From Chloroflexota bacterium (GTDB taxonomy: Bacteria; Chloroflexota; Anaerolineae; Aggregatilineales; Phototrophicaceae): a stretch of DNA of 64,000 nt. The translations under genes and the position numbers were made by a program. Positions 42,845 to 51,394 of this stretch are shown piece by piece (positions within the stretch are counted from its first letter, which is position 1; each line of letters begins with the position of its first letter). The stretch is from positions 70,978 to 134,977 of the forward strand of contig JACRPS010000013.1 in assembly GCA_016223085.1 (NCBI GenBank). Reading direction: 5' to 3'. The notes beneath the pieces are model-generated. The model had not been told where the DNA came from. It made no database searches and worked only from the letters and a program-made list of their open reading frames with translations.

Positions 42845-42997
42845 TATGATGACGAGTGTTCTCTACCCGGCGCTGGTGTGTTGGGCGATGTGTTGTTCGC
42901 GTTCTGCCACTGCGCCTGCGTCCGGGGAGGCTATCGCTCGTTAAACCATTTTTAGCGAACGAGTAACAAAGCCGACCGCGCAGGTCGGCTTTTTGCT
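42845..42997 (+). ncRNA. candidate structured RNA (6S-like or a leader), with its own promoter and terminator
   Basis: Seen: a near-consensus promoter (42810-42838), about 120 bases of RNA that folds as one long interrupted hairpin, and a hairpin-plus-T-run terminator (42969-42997), about 150 bases in all. Pairing: TGACGAG (42850) with CTCGTTA (42937); CTC-CCCGG (42861-42870) with CCGGGGAG (42922); CGC/GCG plus TGG/CCA inside; apical GCGA/TCGC. CTCGTT can also pair with AACGAG at 42958, so there is a competing fold. No reading frame fits. One possibility is a 6S-like RNA, since as I recall 6S genes lie near rarA in some Firmicutes; the other is a leader or riboswitch for the sulfurtransferase gene that starts 43 bp later. 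I cannot choose between them. Confidence 0.5.
42969..42997 (+). terminator. Rho-independent terminator
   Basis: AAGCCGACC (42969-42977), loop GCGCA, GGTCGGCTT (42983-42991), then TTTGCTT. It ends the candidate RNA; 44 bp before the sulfurtransferase start. Confidence 0.75.
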
Positions 42998-43040
42998 TCT
43001 ATACGACTGGCGTTTCTGTATAAATCAACTGGAGGGAGCA

Positions 43041-43904
<864 letters not shown>

Positions 43905-43906
43905 GT

Positions 43907-44356
43907 ATGGCGCAGATTCCCGATAAGCTGGCTGAACTGGTAGACGACTTTTCCAGCATCACCGACCGCAACGAACGGGCGGAGTACCTGATCGAGATCG
44001 CTGACCGCTTTCCCGACGTAAAAGTGCCGCCGGAGATCGCCACGCCGCCGTATGACGAGCGCCGCCGCGTCCCGGCCTGCGAGTCCGAAGCCTTCGTGTG
44101 GGCGCAGGAACAGCCGGACGGCACGCTGAAGTATTACTTCGACGTGCTGAACCCGCAGGGATTATCAGCGAAGGCGATGAGCGTCATCCTGGACGAAACC
44201 TGCTCTGGCCAGCCGTTGGAGCGCGTGGCCGCCGTGCAGCCGGACATCGTGCTGCAAATCTTTGGCCGCGAGATTTCGATGGGCAAGGGGCAGGGCCTGA
44301 TGGGCATCGTCACGATGGTGCAGGGCGAGGCAAGGAAACGGTTGCAGAGAGCGTAA
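43907..44356 (+). CDS. sufE: SufE-type sulfur acceptor protein
   Basis: 149 residues, typical SufE size. LAELVDDFSSITDRNERAEY at the start, then the sulfur-accepting cysteine C58 in VPACESEAFVWA, and DETCSGQPLERVAAVQPDIV near the end, the second being the usual spot for a structural Cys. SufE takes a persulfide from a cysteine desulfurase (SufS) and passes it on for iron-sulfur cluster assembly. The genes sufBCDS are not here; pairing with a sulfurtransferase suggests it may receive sulfur from thiosulfate here, which is a guess. Start is 2 bp after the sulfurtransferase stop. Confidence 0.93.
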   Translation: MAQIPDKLAELVDDFSSITDRNERAEYLIEIADRFPDVKVPPEIATPPYDERRRVPACESEAFVWAQEQPDGTLKYYFDVLNPQGLSAKAMSVILDETCSGQPLERVAAVQPDIVLQIFGREISMGKGQGLMGIVTMVQGEARKRLQRA

Positions 44357-44366
44357 CACAGAGCAT

Positions 44367-44395
44367 GTGGGGGCGAACCGCCGGTTCGCCCCTAC
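44367..44395. repeat. GC-rich palindrome, copy 14
   Basis: Arms GTGGGGGCGAACC and GGTTCGCCCCTAC, loop GCC, between the convergent sufE and LysR genes. Confidence 0.9.
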
Positions 44396-44400
44396 TGATT

Positions 44401-45315
44401 CTAACACCCCAGAAGATCGCGGCTGCGCGGTGAATAGACAAATTCCCAGAAGGCCGATTGTACGCTGCTGGGGATAAAGCGTGTGTGCCGCACCAGGTAA
44501 AGCTGCTGCTGCATCTCCAGGCCGCGCACCGGCACTTCAACCACCCGCCCGCTGGCGATGCTTTCCGCAGCTACCCGACGGGAAACAAAAGCCGCGCCGA
44601 TGCCTTCAGCGACTGCCATACATATCGCTTCGGAACTATCTAACACCATCGCAGCAGACAGATCGTGGATGCCGACACTATGACCGGACAGCGACGCGGT
44701 AATGGCGTGCTGGGTACCCGATTCCGGTTCGTGGAAGATGAAGCGGCCAGTGGGCAGGTCGTCCAGCGCCAGATCAACGCACAACGCCCATTCATGTCCG
44801 GGCGGAACAATCAACACCATCTCATCGAGCACAAAGGGACGGAATTCCAGGTCTCTGGATCGTTCGTGCAGGCTGCTGATACCAATCTGCGCTTCCCCAT
44901 CCTGCACCAGTTGCAGCGCGGCTTCACGCCCAACCATCTGACAGTTCACCTGAACGGCGGGATATTGGTCCATAAAACGGGCGATCAGGCGGGGGAGCAG
45001 GTATTTCCCGGCGGTGGCACTGCACGCAATTCTGAGTGTGCCGATCACCTCACCGTGCAGCGCGGCGACCCGTTCTTCAACCTGCGCGGCGTGGTTGACC
45101 AGATCGCGCGCCAGTGGTACGAGCGCCTGCCCGATTTCACTCAGATTAATGTGCCGTCCGGCGCGGTGGAACAAATCCACACCCAGGCGGCGTTCGAGCG
45201 ACCGGATTTGCATACTGATCGCCGGCTGCGACAATTGCATTCGACGGCCTGCTTCAGAAAAACTGCCGGTTTCGGCGGCAGCCAGAAAAACTTCCATTTC
45301 GTAGATGTCAAGCAT
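44401..45315 (-). CDS. LysR-family transcriptional regulator
   Basis: 304 residues. N-terminal winged helix-turn-helix at about 1-65: IYEMEVFLAAAETGSFSEAG, RRMQLSQPAISMQIRSLERR, with LGVDLFHRAGRHINLSEIG following. Then a linker helix and a substrate-binding domain (about 90-300) with IGTLRIACSATAGKYLLPRL, as in CysB/CysL-type regulators. A ligand, unknown, would change DNA bending at the target. The divergent neighbour across 289 bp is the fucose-isomerase-like gene, a likely target; sufE on the other side is a second choice. A minus-strand promoter with extended -10 lies just before the start. Confidence 0.93.
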   Translation of the reverse strand: MLDIYEMEVFLAAAETGSFSEAGRRMQLSQPAISMQIRSLERRLGVDLFHRAGRHINLSEIGQALVPLARDLVNHAAQVEERVAALHGEVIGTLRIACSATAGKYLLPRLIARFMDQYPAVQVNCQMVGREAALQLVQDGEAQIGISSLHERSRDLEFRPFVLDEMVLIVPPGHEWALCVDLALDDLPTGRFIFHEPESGTQHAITASLSGHSVGIHDLSAAMVLDSSEAICMAVAEGIGAAFVSRRVAAESIASGRVVEVPVRGLEMQQQLYLVRHTRFIPSSVQSAFWEFVYSPRSRDLLGC

Positions 45316-45336
45316 GTTGTTTACCCCCTTGTGAAT

Positions 45337-45366
45337 ATTGTAACAAACGATACCTCAGTCAATCAA
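45337..45366 (-). promoter_or_regulatory. promoter of the LysR gene
   Basis: Minus strand TTGATT, 18 bp, TACAAT with TGT just before the -10 (extended -10). The gene starts about 20 bp later. Confidence 0.55.
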
Positions 45367-45604
45367 TATCCATCTGGGTTCTTCCATTGGTTTTGCTTAT
45401 GCAGAAACGCGCACGGGCGCTTGAGCGTGCTTCCATCGTGCTCAAGCTCTATGTCGTTACTCATGATCGGATGCTGCCATTTGTAATCAGCGAAGCGGCG
45501 TAAACGCGCTATACTGCATTTGCTAGGAGAATCACACCCGCCGCCGGAACGGGTTGATGGACATTCCCCTAAAATTACCGACCTTTGTAGAAGGACATAT
45601 ACTT

Positions 45605-47068
45605 ATGGCTCTCCCAATCGCTCAACCCAAATCTGCAAACGGCCTGCCACGGGCGCAGCGCCCCGTGACGCTGGCGGTGATTGTTGGCAACCGGGGCTTT
45701 TTCCCCAAGCATCTGGTGACCAGTGGCCGCCAAACCATGCTCGAAGTGCTGGAGCAGGCGGGCATCCGCGCCCTGCTGCTGGACGAAACTGCCACCGCTT
45801 ACGGCGCGGTCGAGTCCTACCGCGAAGCCCAGGTGTACGGCGAATTTTTCCGCCAGCACCGGGACGAGATTGACGGCGTGCTGGTCACGCTGCCCAACTT
45901 CGGCGACGAACGTGCCATCGCCAACACGCTCAAACTGGCGGGCCTGAACGTGCCCGTGCTCATTCACGCCTTCCCGGATGACGTTAACCGCATGGGGCTG
46001 GATGATCGCCGCGACAGCTTCTGCGGCAAGATGAGCGTATGCAACAACCTGCGCCAGTACAATATCCCGTATACCCTGACGCGGCTGCACACGGTTGACC
46101 CGACCAGCGAATCGTTTCTGAAAGACCTGCAGCAGTTCGCGGCCATCTGCCGCGTGGTACGCGGGATGCGTACCGCCCGCATCGGCGCGCTGGGTGCGCG
46201 TCCGCAAGCGTTTAACACCGTGCGCTTCAGCGAAAAGCTGCTTCAGCACGCCGGCATTACGGTTGAAACGCTCGACCTGTCCGAAGCCTTTGGCCGGATT
46301 GCGACGATGGCGGACAGCGACCCGGACGTGCTGGCGAAACGCGCCGCTGTTGAACGCTATGCCCGCACTGCCGGCGTGCCAGATGAAGCCCTGAACAAGA
46401 TGGCAAAACTGGGCGTGATGATTGACCGCTGGATGGCGGACGCTGCGCTCGATGCCACCGCCGTGCAGTGCTGGAATTCGATGCAGGATTATTTTGGGAT
46501 CGTGCCCTGCACCATTATGAGTATGATGAGCAACGGTCTCGCGCCGTCCGCCTGCGAAACTGACGTGGCCGGCACGGTAGCGATGCTGGCGCTGGCGCTG
46601 GCATCCGGCAAGCCCAGCGCGCTGCTGGACTGGAACAATAACTATGGTGACGACCCGGACAAGGCCGTTGTTTTCCACTGCTCCAACCTGCCGAAAGATG
46701 TGTTTGTGGATGAGATTCCAGTCATGCAGTATCAGGAGATTATAGCGGGTACGGTTGGCGCGGAGAACGCCTACGGCGCGATTTACGCCCGCATCCGCGA
46801 AACCCCGTTCACCTACCTGCGTGTGGCAACCGACGATCTGGCCGGCCAGATCACAGCCTATGTGGGCGAAGGGGAGTTCACGGATGACCCGCTGAACACC
46901 TTCGGCGGTTACGGCGTCGTGCGCGTACCCCACTTCCAGGAACTGCTGGCCTACATCTGCGAAAACGGCTACGAGCACCATGTCTCGGTCAACCAGGCGC
47001 GGGTGTCCGGCGCGATCTACGAAGCCTTCACCAAATATCTGGACTGGCCGACCTATTATCACCGCTAA
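45605..47068 (+). CDS. L-fucose/L-arabinose isomerase family protein
   Basis: 487 residues from the ATG at 45605 (AAGGAC upstream). Fold of the L-fucose/arabinose isomerase family: the first domain has VTLAVIVGNRGFFPKHLVTS and FGDERAIANTLKLAGLNVPV, the second carries metal-binding acids in the CETDVAGTVAMLALALASGK region, with LLDWNNNYGDDPDKAVVFHC nearby. It would convert an aldose to a ketose or, in some subgroups, act on unusual sugars; the exact substrate is unknown. The divergent LysR gene, 289 bp away, is a candidate regulator. TATACT at 45510-45515 could be its -10. No sugar kinase or transporter is adjacent. Confidence 0.88.
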   Translation: MALPIAQPKSANGLPRAQRPVTLAVIVGNRGFFPKHLVTSGRQTMLEVLEQAGIRALLLDETATAYGAVESYREAQVYGEFFRQHRDEIDGVLVTLPNFGDERAIANTLKLAGLNVPVLIHAFPDDVNRMGLDDRRDSFCGKMSVCNNLRQYNIPYTLTRLHTVDPTSESFLKDLQQFAAICRVVRGMRTARIGALGARPQAFNTVRFSEKLLQHAGITVETLDLSEAFGRIATMADSDPDVLAKRAAVERYARTAGVPDEALNKMAKLGVMIDRWMADAALDATAVQCWNSMQDYFGIVPCTIMSMMSNGLAPSACETDVAGTVAMLALALASGKPSALLDWNNNYGDDPDKAVVFHCSNLPKDVFVDEIPVMQYQEIIAGTVGAENAYGAIYARIRETPFTYLRVATDDLAGQITAYVGEGEFTDDPLNTFGGYGVVRVPHFQELLAYICENGYEHHVSVNQARVSGAIYEAFTKYLDWPTYYHR

Positions 47069-47112
47069 CAGCGGCGGTCTGCCCGGTAGCTGGCCTGATG
47101 TAAAGGGTAAGA

Positions 47113-47139
47113 CAGGGGAGCGTCGAAGACGCTCCCCTG
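47113..47139. repeat. GC-rich palindrome, copy 15
   Basis: Arms CAGGGGAGCGTC and GACGCTCCCCTG, loop GAA, 44 bp after the isomerase stop. Confidence 0.85.
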
Positions 47140-47257
47140 CGATTCCTGCTTATGTTGCGAAAAATTTAACAGAGTCTTAAACTCTCTACACGCCGCGTCA
47201 TAAAACGGGCGCGGCATTGTATACAGAGCTGTCCGTTTATTTTCAGGAGGAAAGTGA

Positions 47258-48874
47258 ATGTTACGTCGAACGATATTCGGTTTACTGCTCGTCCTGCTGC
47301 TGGCGGTGACAATGGTTGCGGCACAGGACGAAGAAACGTTTGAACTGACTATCCTGCACACCAACGACACCCACGCCGCGCACGAACCGCAGAGCAATGG
47401 TAATGGCGGCGCGGCGCGGCTGGCGGCGGTTGTCAAACAGGTTCGGGACGAAGTTGACAACGTGGTGCTGGTGGATGGCGGCGACCGCTTCACCGGCTCG
47501 CTGTTCCATACCCAGTACCTCGGCCAGGATCAGGTGCAGATCATGAATCTGCTTGGCTATGACGCGATGACGCTCGGCAACCATGAATTCGACAACGGCG
47601 ACGAAATCCTGGCGAAATTCCTCGACGGGCTGGAATTCCCGGTCGTGAACGCCAACATTGACGCCAGTCAGTCGCCGGTGCTGGCGGATAAATGGACGCC
47701 GACCACTGTGCTGGAAGTCGGTGGCGAACAGATCGGCGTGATCGGCCTGACGACAGCGGAAACCCCCGGCATCGCCTCTCCCGGCCCGGAACTGCGGTGG
47801 AGCGACGACTACGTGAACCTCGTGAACGAAGCGGCTGCCGATCTGACCGCGCAGGGTGTAAACAAGATCATGCTGCTGACGCATACCGGCATCAGCGTGG
47901 ACCTGGACCTGCTGCCGCAGCTTGAAAATGTGGACGTGGTGGTTGGCGGCCACAGCCATACGCTCTACAGCAATACCTATCGGGCGGCGGCTGACCAGTA
48001 TCCACTGGCGTTTGAATCGGCCAGCGGCACACCGATCTATTACGTACAGGCCGGCGCCAATACCGTTTACTTGGGGCGGCTGGACGTGGAATTTGACGCT
48101 GAAGGGGTCATCACCGGCGCGTCCGGAGATACCATTCTGCTGTCGAAGTACATCACCCCGGACGAAGAGATGAGCGACCTGATCGCGGAACTGTCCGGCC
48201 CGATTGAAGAACTGCGCAATACACCGATTGGCGCGACTACCGATGTTTTACTCCAGGGCGACCGCGCCGTGTGCCGTGTCGAGGAATGTAACCTGGGCAA
48301 CGTGATTGCTGATGCGATGCGGGCGGAAACCGGCGCGCAGATCGCCATCATGAATGGCGGCGGTATCCGCGCCAGCATCGAGCCGGGCGAAATCACGCTG
48401 GGCGAAGTGCTGACGGTGCAGCCGTTTGGCAATCTCATCAGCACGTTTGAACTGAAGGGTGAATACGTGATCGCGGCGCTGGAAAACGGCGTGTCGCTGC
48501 TGGAACTGGAAAACGGCCAGGTGAAGCGCGAGGGCGCGGCAGGGCGTTTCCCGCAGGTGTCCGGCATTCGCTACACGGTTGACCCGACGCAGGAGCCGGG
48601 CAGCCGGATCGTGAGCGTCGAGGTGATGGACGGAAACGGCGAGTACACACCGATTGACCCGGAAGCCACCTACACGGTTGTGACCAACAACTTCGTTCGG
48701 ACGGGTGGCGACGGGTATACCGTCCTGGCGGAAAATGCGATCAATCCGTATGACTTTGGCCGCGTGGATTACGAGGCGACGCAGCAGTACCTGGCGGCGA
48801 ACAGCCCGATCACGGCAGAGCCGGAGGGGCGTATCAGCTACGTCAACGCCGAACTGACGCCGCTGAATCAGTAG
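47258..48874 (+). CDS. secreted 5'-nucleotidase/UDP-sugar hydrolase-like protein
   Basis: 538 residues with AGGAGG nine bases before the ATG. Signal peptide (LLLVLLLAVTMVAAQ). N-terminal metallophosphatase: TILHTNDTHAAHEP, VVLVDGGDRFTGS, MTLGNHEFDNGD (the HEFD pair), LLTHTGISVDLD and VVVGGHSHTLYSNTY, i.e. the calcineurin-like metal set. The second half is the 5_nucleotid_C domain: CNLGNVIADAMRAETGAQIA, MNGGGIRASIEPGEITLGEV and FGNLISTFELKG for substrate binding. It releases phosphate from extracellular nucleotides or UDP-sugars. That would feed a nucleoside importer like the one at 53-59 kb. Located outside the membrane. Confidence 0.95.
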   Translation: MLRRTIFGLLLVLLLAVTMVAAQDEETFELTILHTNDTHAAHEPQSNGNGGAARLAAVVKQVRDEVDNVVLVDGGDRFTGSLFHTQYLGQDQVQIMNLLGYDAMTLGNHEFDNGDEILAKFLDGLEFPVVNANIDASQSPVLADKWTPTTVLEVGGEQIGVIGLTTAETPGIASPGPELRWSDDYVNLVNEAAADLTAQGVNKIMLLTHTGISVDLDLLPQLENVDVVVGGHSHTLYSNTYRAAADQYPLAFESASGTPIYYVQAGANTVYLGRLDVEFDAEGVITGASGDTILLSKYITPDEEMSDLIAELSGPIEELRNTPIGATTDVLLQGDRAVCRVEECNLGNVIADAMRAETGAQIAIMNGGGIRASIEPGEITLGEVLTVQPFGNLISTFELKGEYVIAALENGVSLLELENGQVKREGAAGRFPQVSGIRYTVDPTQEPGSRIVSVEVMDGNGEYTPIDPEATYTVVTNNFVRTGGDGYTVLAENAINPYDFGRVDYEATQQYLAANSPITAEPEGRISYVNAELTPLNQ

Positions 48875-48954
48875 CGGTTGGCGGTCAGCCGGTTGTGATG
48901 GCCGAGGCGGTTTGTTAAGGCCGCTGTGTTGCGCCTGTAAAACCCGGAACGGCT

Positions 48955-48983
48955 GTAGGGGAGGGTCTCAGACTCTCCCCTAC
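48955..48983. repeat. GC-rich palindrome, copy 16
   Basis: Arms GTAGGGGAGGGTC and GACTCTCCCCTAC, loop TCA; one mismatch. Almost identical to the in-frame copy at 56188-56216. Confidence 0.9.
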
Positions 48984-49023
48984 GGTTGTCTCAGGCGAGG
49001 GGAAGAGTTTCGACGATATTTTT

Positions 49024-49051
49024 GTGGGGACACGATCTATCGTGTCTTTAC
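49024..49051. repeat. GC-rich palindrome, copy 17 (degenerate)
   Basis: Arms GTGGGGACACGAT and ATCGTGTCTTTAC, loop of 2; several G-T pairs. 41 bp after copy 16. Confidence 0.75.
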
Positions 49052-49149
49052 ATGACCGCGATTTTCACAACTCTTCTCAGGCGCGGCATTATTTTTCTCC
49101 CTGCAACTTTGGGTTACAATCAAACTGTACCGGGCAGGGGGATGAAGTC

Positions 49150-51351
49150 GTGATTGACGATCAGGCCAAACAACTACGAAAAGCAGGTGTGGAGGCAGCG
49201 AAGGCGGGCGATAAAGACCGCGCGCGGCAATTGTTGCAGCAGTCGCTGCAACTCGACCCGAACAACGAGGCAGCCTGGATCTGGCTGATGACCGTCGCCC
49301 GCGACCGGCGCGAAAAGCTGATCTGCCTGTATAAGCTGCTCGAAATCAATCCGAACAATACAATGGGGCAGGAGGCACTGGCTTCGCTCAACCTGACGCC
49401 GGACAAACTGGCGGAAGAACTGGGCATCAAAACGACGGTGCCCACGCTCCAGCCAATGCAGCGCGCCGCGCCAACCCCGGTTATCCGCGCTCCGCAGGCC
49501 GCGCCGGAAACACCGCAGGCCGGGACTGTGCCGGTCGCCGACCCGCAACGAGTTGCCCAGGCGCAGGCCGAACTGGATGCGCTGGTGCGTGAGTATCTGG
49601 CGCCGTTTGATGGTTATACCGGCATCGCCTGGACACGTAAAACCCGCAGCCGCGCCGGTGAGCGCGATTCGCTGGTACTGCGCGCTTATGTCGCTGCCGG
49701 TGTGGCTGGCGCGCTGGTGATTATCCTGATTATCGGCGCGGTGGTTATCCTGAATAACCCTGCCGCCCGCACCGTTCTGTTTGCGCCAACCGGCACGCCC
49801 ACACGAACGCCGGCGCCGCCGACGGCGACCTTCACCCCCACGCCCGGTGTCACCCCCACGCCGTCCCCCACGCCGGAACTCACGCTGACACCCAGCCCGA
49901 CCGTCCCGCCGAATATCCGCCCCGGCAGCGATGCGCCGGAGCCAACCGCAATTTACCCGCCGGTGCAGGAGCGCACCATTCGGGATGCGGTGGCGCTGAT
50001 GAATCAGGGCCGGGTCGAGGAGGCGCTGCCAACACTGGTGGTGGAAGTGACACTGGTTGGGACGGATTTTAACCCCAACCCGTATTTCTACCGGGCGATG
50101 GCGCTGGCGCGGCTGGGCCGGCTGGACGCCGCCGCCGAACTGCTGCGCACCGCCGAACGTCGCCTGCCGGAGAAACCGAACGAACCCAGTTACGCGCCGC
50201 TGGTCAACGCTGGTCTGGCGTGGGTGGATGCGTTGCGGGCGGAACAGGCGCTGGATGCCGGGCGGCGCGACGAAGCCAACGCGCTGCTGCGGAATATCGA
50301 AGACCGGGCGGAAACAGCCATCGCGGGTGACCCGCGCCTTGAACTGCCGTATCTGGCGCTGGCGCGGCGGCACCGATTGGTGGGCGATTACGATGCCGCC
50401 ATCACCGCGCTGGACGAGGGGTTAGCCGTGCCGGAACTGGCCGGGAATGTGAACCTGATTATCGAGAAGGGGCAGCAGTATTTCGACCAGCGCGAATACG
50501 ACCTGGCGGCCTATCAGGCGTTTCTGGCGCTGTACGCCGACCCGACGGCGGAAGCGGCGCACCTGCTGCAAATCAAAACGGCGCTGGCACAGGATAACCC
50601 TGGTCTGGCGGTGCTGCTGGCGCAGCGTTACCTGTTTTATTATCCCGGCAGCGTCGAGGGTTACACCCTGCTGGGCGAAGCCCGCGTGCGCGAAGGCAAT
50701 TTTGACCTGGCGCTGGAAGCCTATAATCAGGCATTGGCGGGTGGCGAGGATAACCCATTCACGGCGGAGGTGCTGGTGGCGCGGGCGCAGCTTTACGAAC
50801 AGCGGCGGCGCTACGATCTGGCGCGGGATGATTATACGCGGGCCTACACGCTCACCGATGACCTGACGCTTCGGGCACGGCGAATGCTGGCGGCCTATAA
50901 CGCCGGCAATATCCGCGTGGCCGAAGAAGACGCGCGGGCGCTGCTGGGCGCGGGCGTGATTCCTGACGCGGAAATTCAACTGCTGCAAGCGCGGATTCTG
51001 ATAGACCAGGCGCGCGAAGGGGAGACCGCCGAGTTTGAGCAGGCGCTGAATCTGCTGGAAACTGCTTCCGGCAGCCTGTCCGCCGATCTGCGCCCGGTGG
51101 CGGACGAATACCGGGCGCGCGCGCAGTACAACCTGGGCAGCTATGATGATGCCCTGCGGGCGATCAACAATGCCCTGTCCGCCGGCGAAACCGGCAGCCG
51201 CCACTACCTGCGCGGCCTGATTCTGGAAGCGCAGGGTAAGGACGATCTCGCCGCGCGGGATTACGACTGGGTGATGACGTGGGGGACAGTCTATCCCTAT
51301 CCGTTCCTGCCGGACGCGCGCCAGCGGTTGCAGGCGATACAAAACGAGTGA
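49150..51351 (+). CDS. membrane-anchored TPR protein
   Basis: 733 residues from a GTG at 49150 (AGGGGGA eight bases before); the longer frame to 49024 runs through palindrome copy 17 and is not protein-like. A cytoplasmic TPR-type helical region (about 1-95; KAGDKDRARQLLQQSLQLDP, AAWIWLMTVARDRREKLICL), a Pro/Ala linker, one membrane helix (about 180-202, LRAYVAAGVAGALVIILIIG), then a Thr/Pro linker and some twelve TPR-like helical pairs to the end (e.g. ALARLGRLDAAAELLRTAER, AYNQALAGGEDNPFTAEVLV). So TPR parts lie on both sides of the membrane, a scaffold layout. Same construction style as the protein at 60269. Partner unknown. Confidence 0.88.
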   Translation: MIDDQAKQLRKAGVEAAKAGDKDRARQLLQQSLQLDPNNEAAWIWLMTVARDRREKLICLYKLLEINPNNTMGQEALASLNLTPDKLAEELGIKTTVPTLQPMQRAAPTPVIRAPQAAPETPQAGTVPVADPQRVAQAQAELDALVREYLAPFDGYTGIAWTRKTRSRAGERDSLVLRAYVAAGVAGALVIILIIGAVVILNNPAARTVLFAPTGTPTRTPAPPTATFTPTPGVTPTPSPTPELTLTPSPTVPPNIRPGSDAPEPTAIYPPVQERTIRDAVALMNQGRVEEALPTLVVEVTLVGTDFNPNPYFYRAMALARLGRLDAAAELLRTAERRLPEKPNEPSYAPLVNAGLAWVDALRAEQALDAGRRDEANALLRNIEDRAETAIAGDPRLELPYLALARRHRLVGDYDAAITALDEGLAVPELAGNVNLIIEKGQQYFDQREYDLAAYQAFLALYADPTAEAAHLLQIKTALAQDNPGLAVLLAQRYLFYYPGSVEGYTLLGEARVREGNFDLALEAYNQALAGGEDNPFTAEVLVARAQLYEQRRRYDLARDDYTRAYTLTDDLTLRARRMLAAYNAGNIRVAEEDARALLGAGVIPDAEIQLLQARILIDQAREGETAEFEQALNLLETASGSLSADLRPVADEYRARAQYNLGSYDDALRAINNALSAGETGSRHYLRGLILEAQGKDDLAARDYDWVMTWGTVYPYPFLPDARQRLQAIQNE

Positions 51352-51363
51352 CCGTAGGCGTGT

Positions 51364-51391
51364 GTAGGGGTGCGCCGCCGTGCGCCCCTAC
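51364..51391. repeat. GC-rich palindrome, copy 18, possible terminator
   Basis: Arms GTAGGGGTGCGCC/GTGCGCCCCTAC type, followed by TTTTTAAAT on the plus strand. It lies between convergent genes, 12 bp after the TPR stop, so it could end that transcript. Confidence 0.85.
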
Positions 51392-51394
51392 TTT

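Noticed and set aside
42845-42997. tRNA, SRP RNA, tmRNA or RNase P RNA
   Set aside because: None of the conserved boxes of these RNAs (TTCRA arm, GGAAGCAGC, GGAGGAAAGTCC) was found.
45575-47062. 495-residue minus-strand frame
   Set aside because: Antisense of the isomerase-like gene, which has clear family text on the plus strand.
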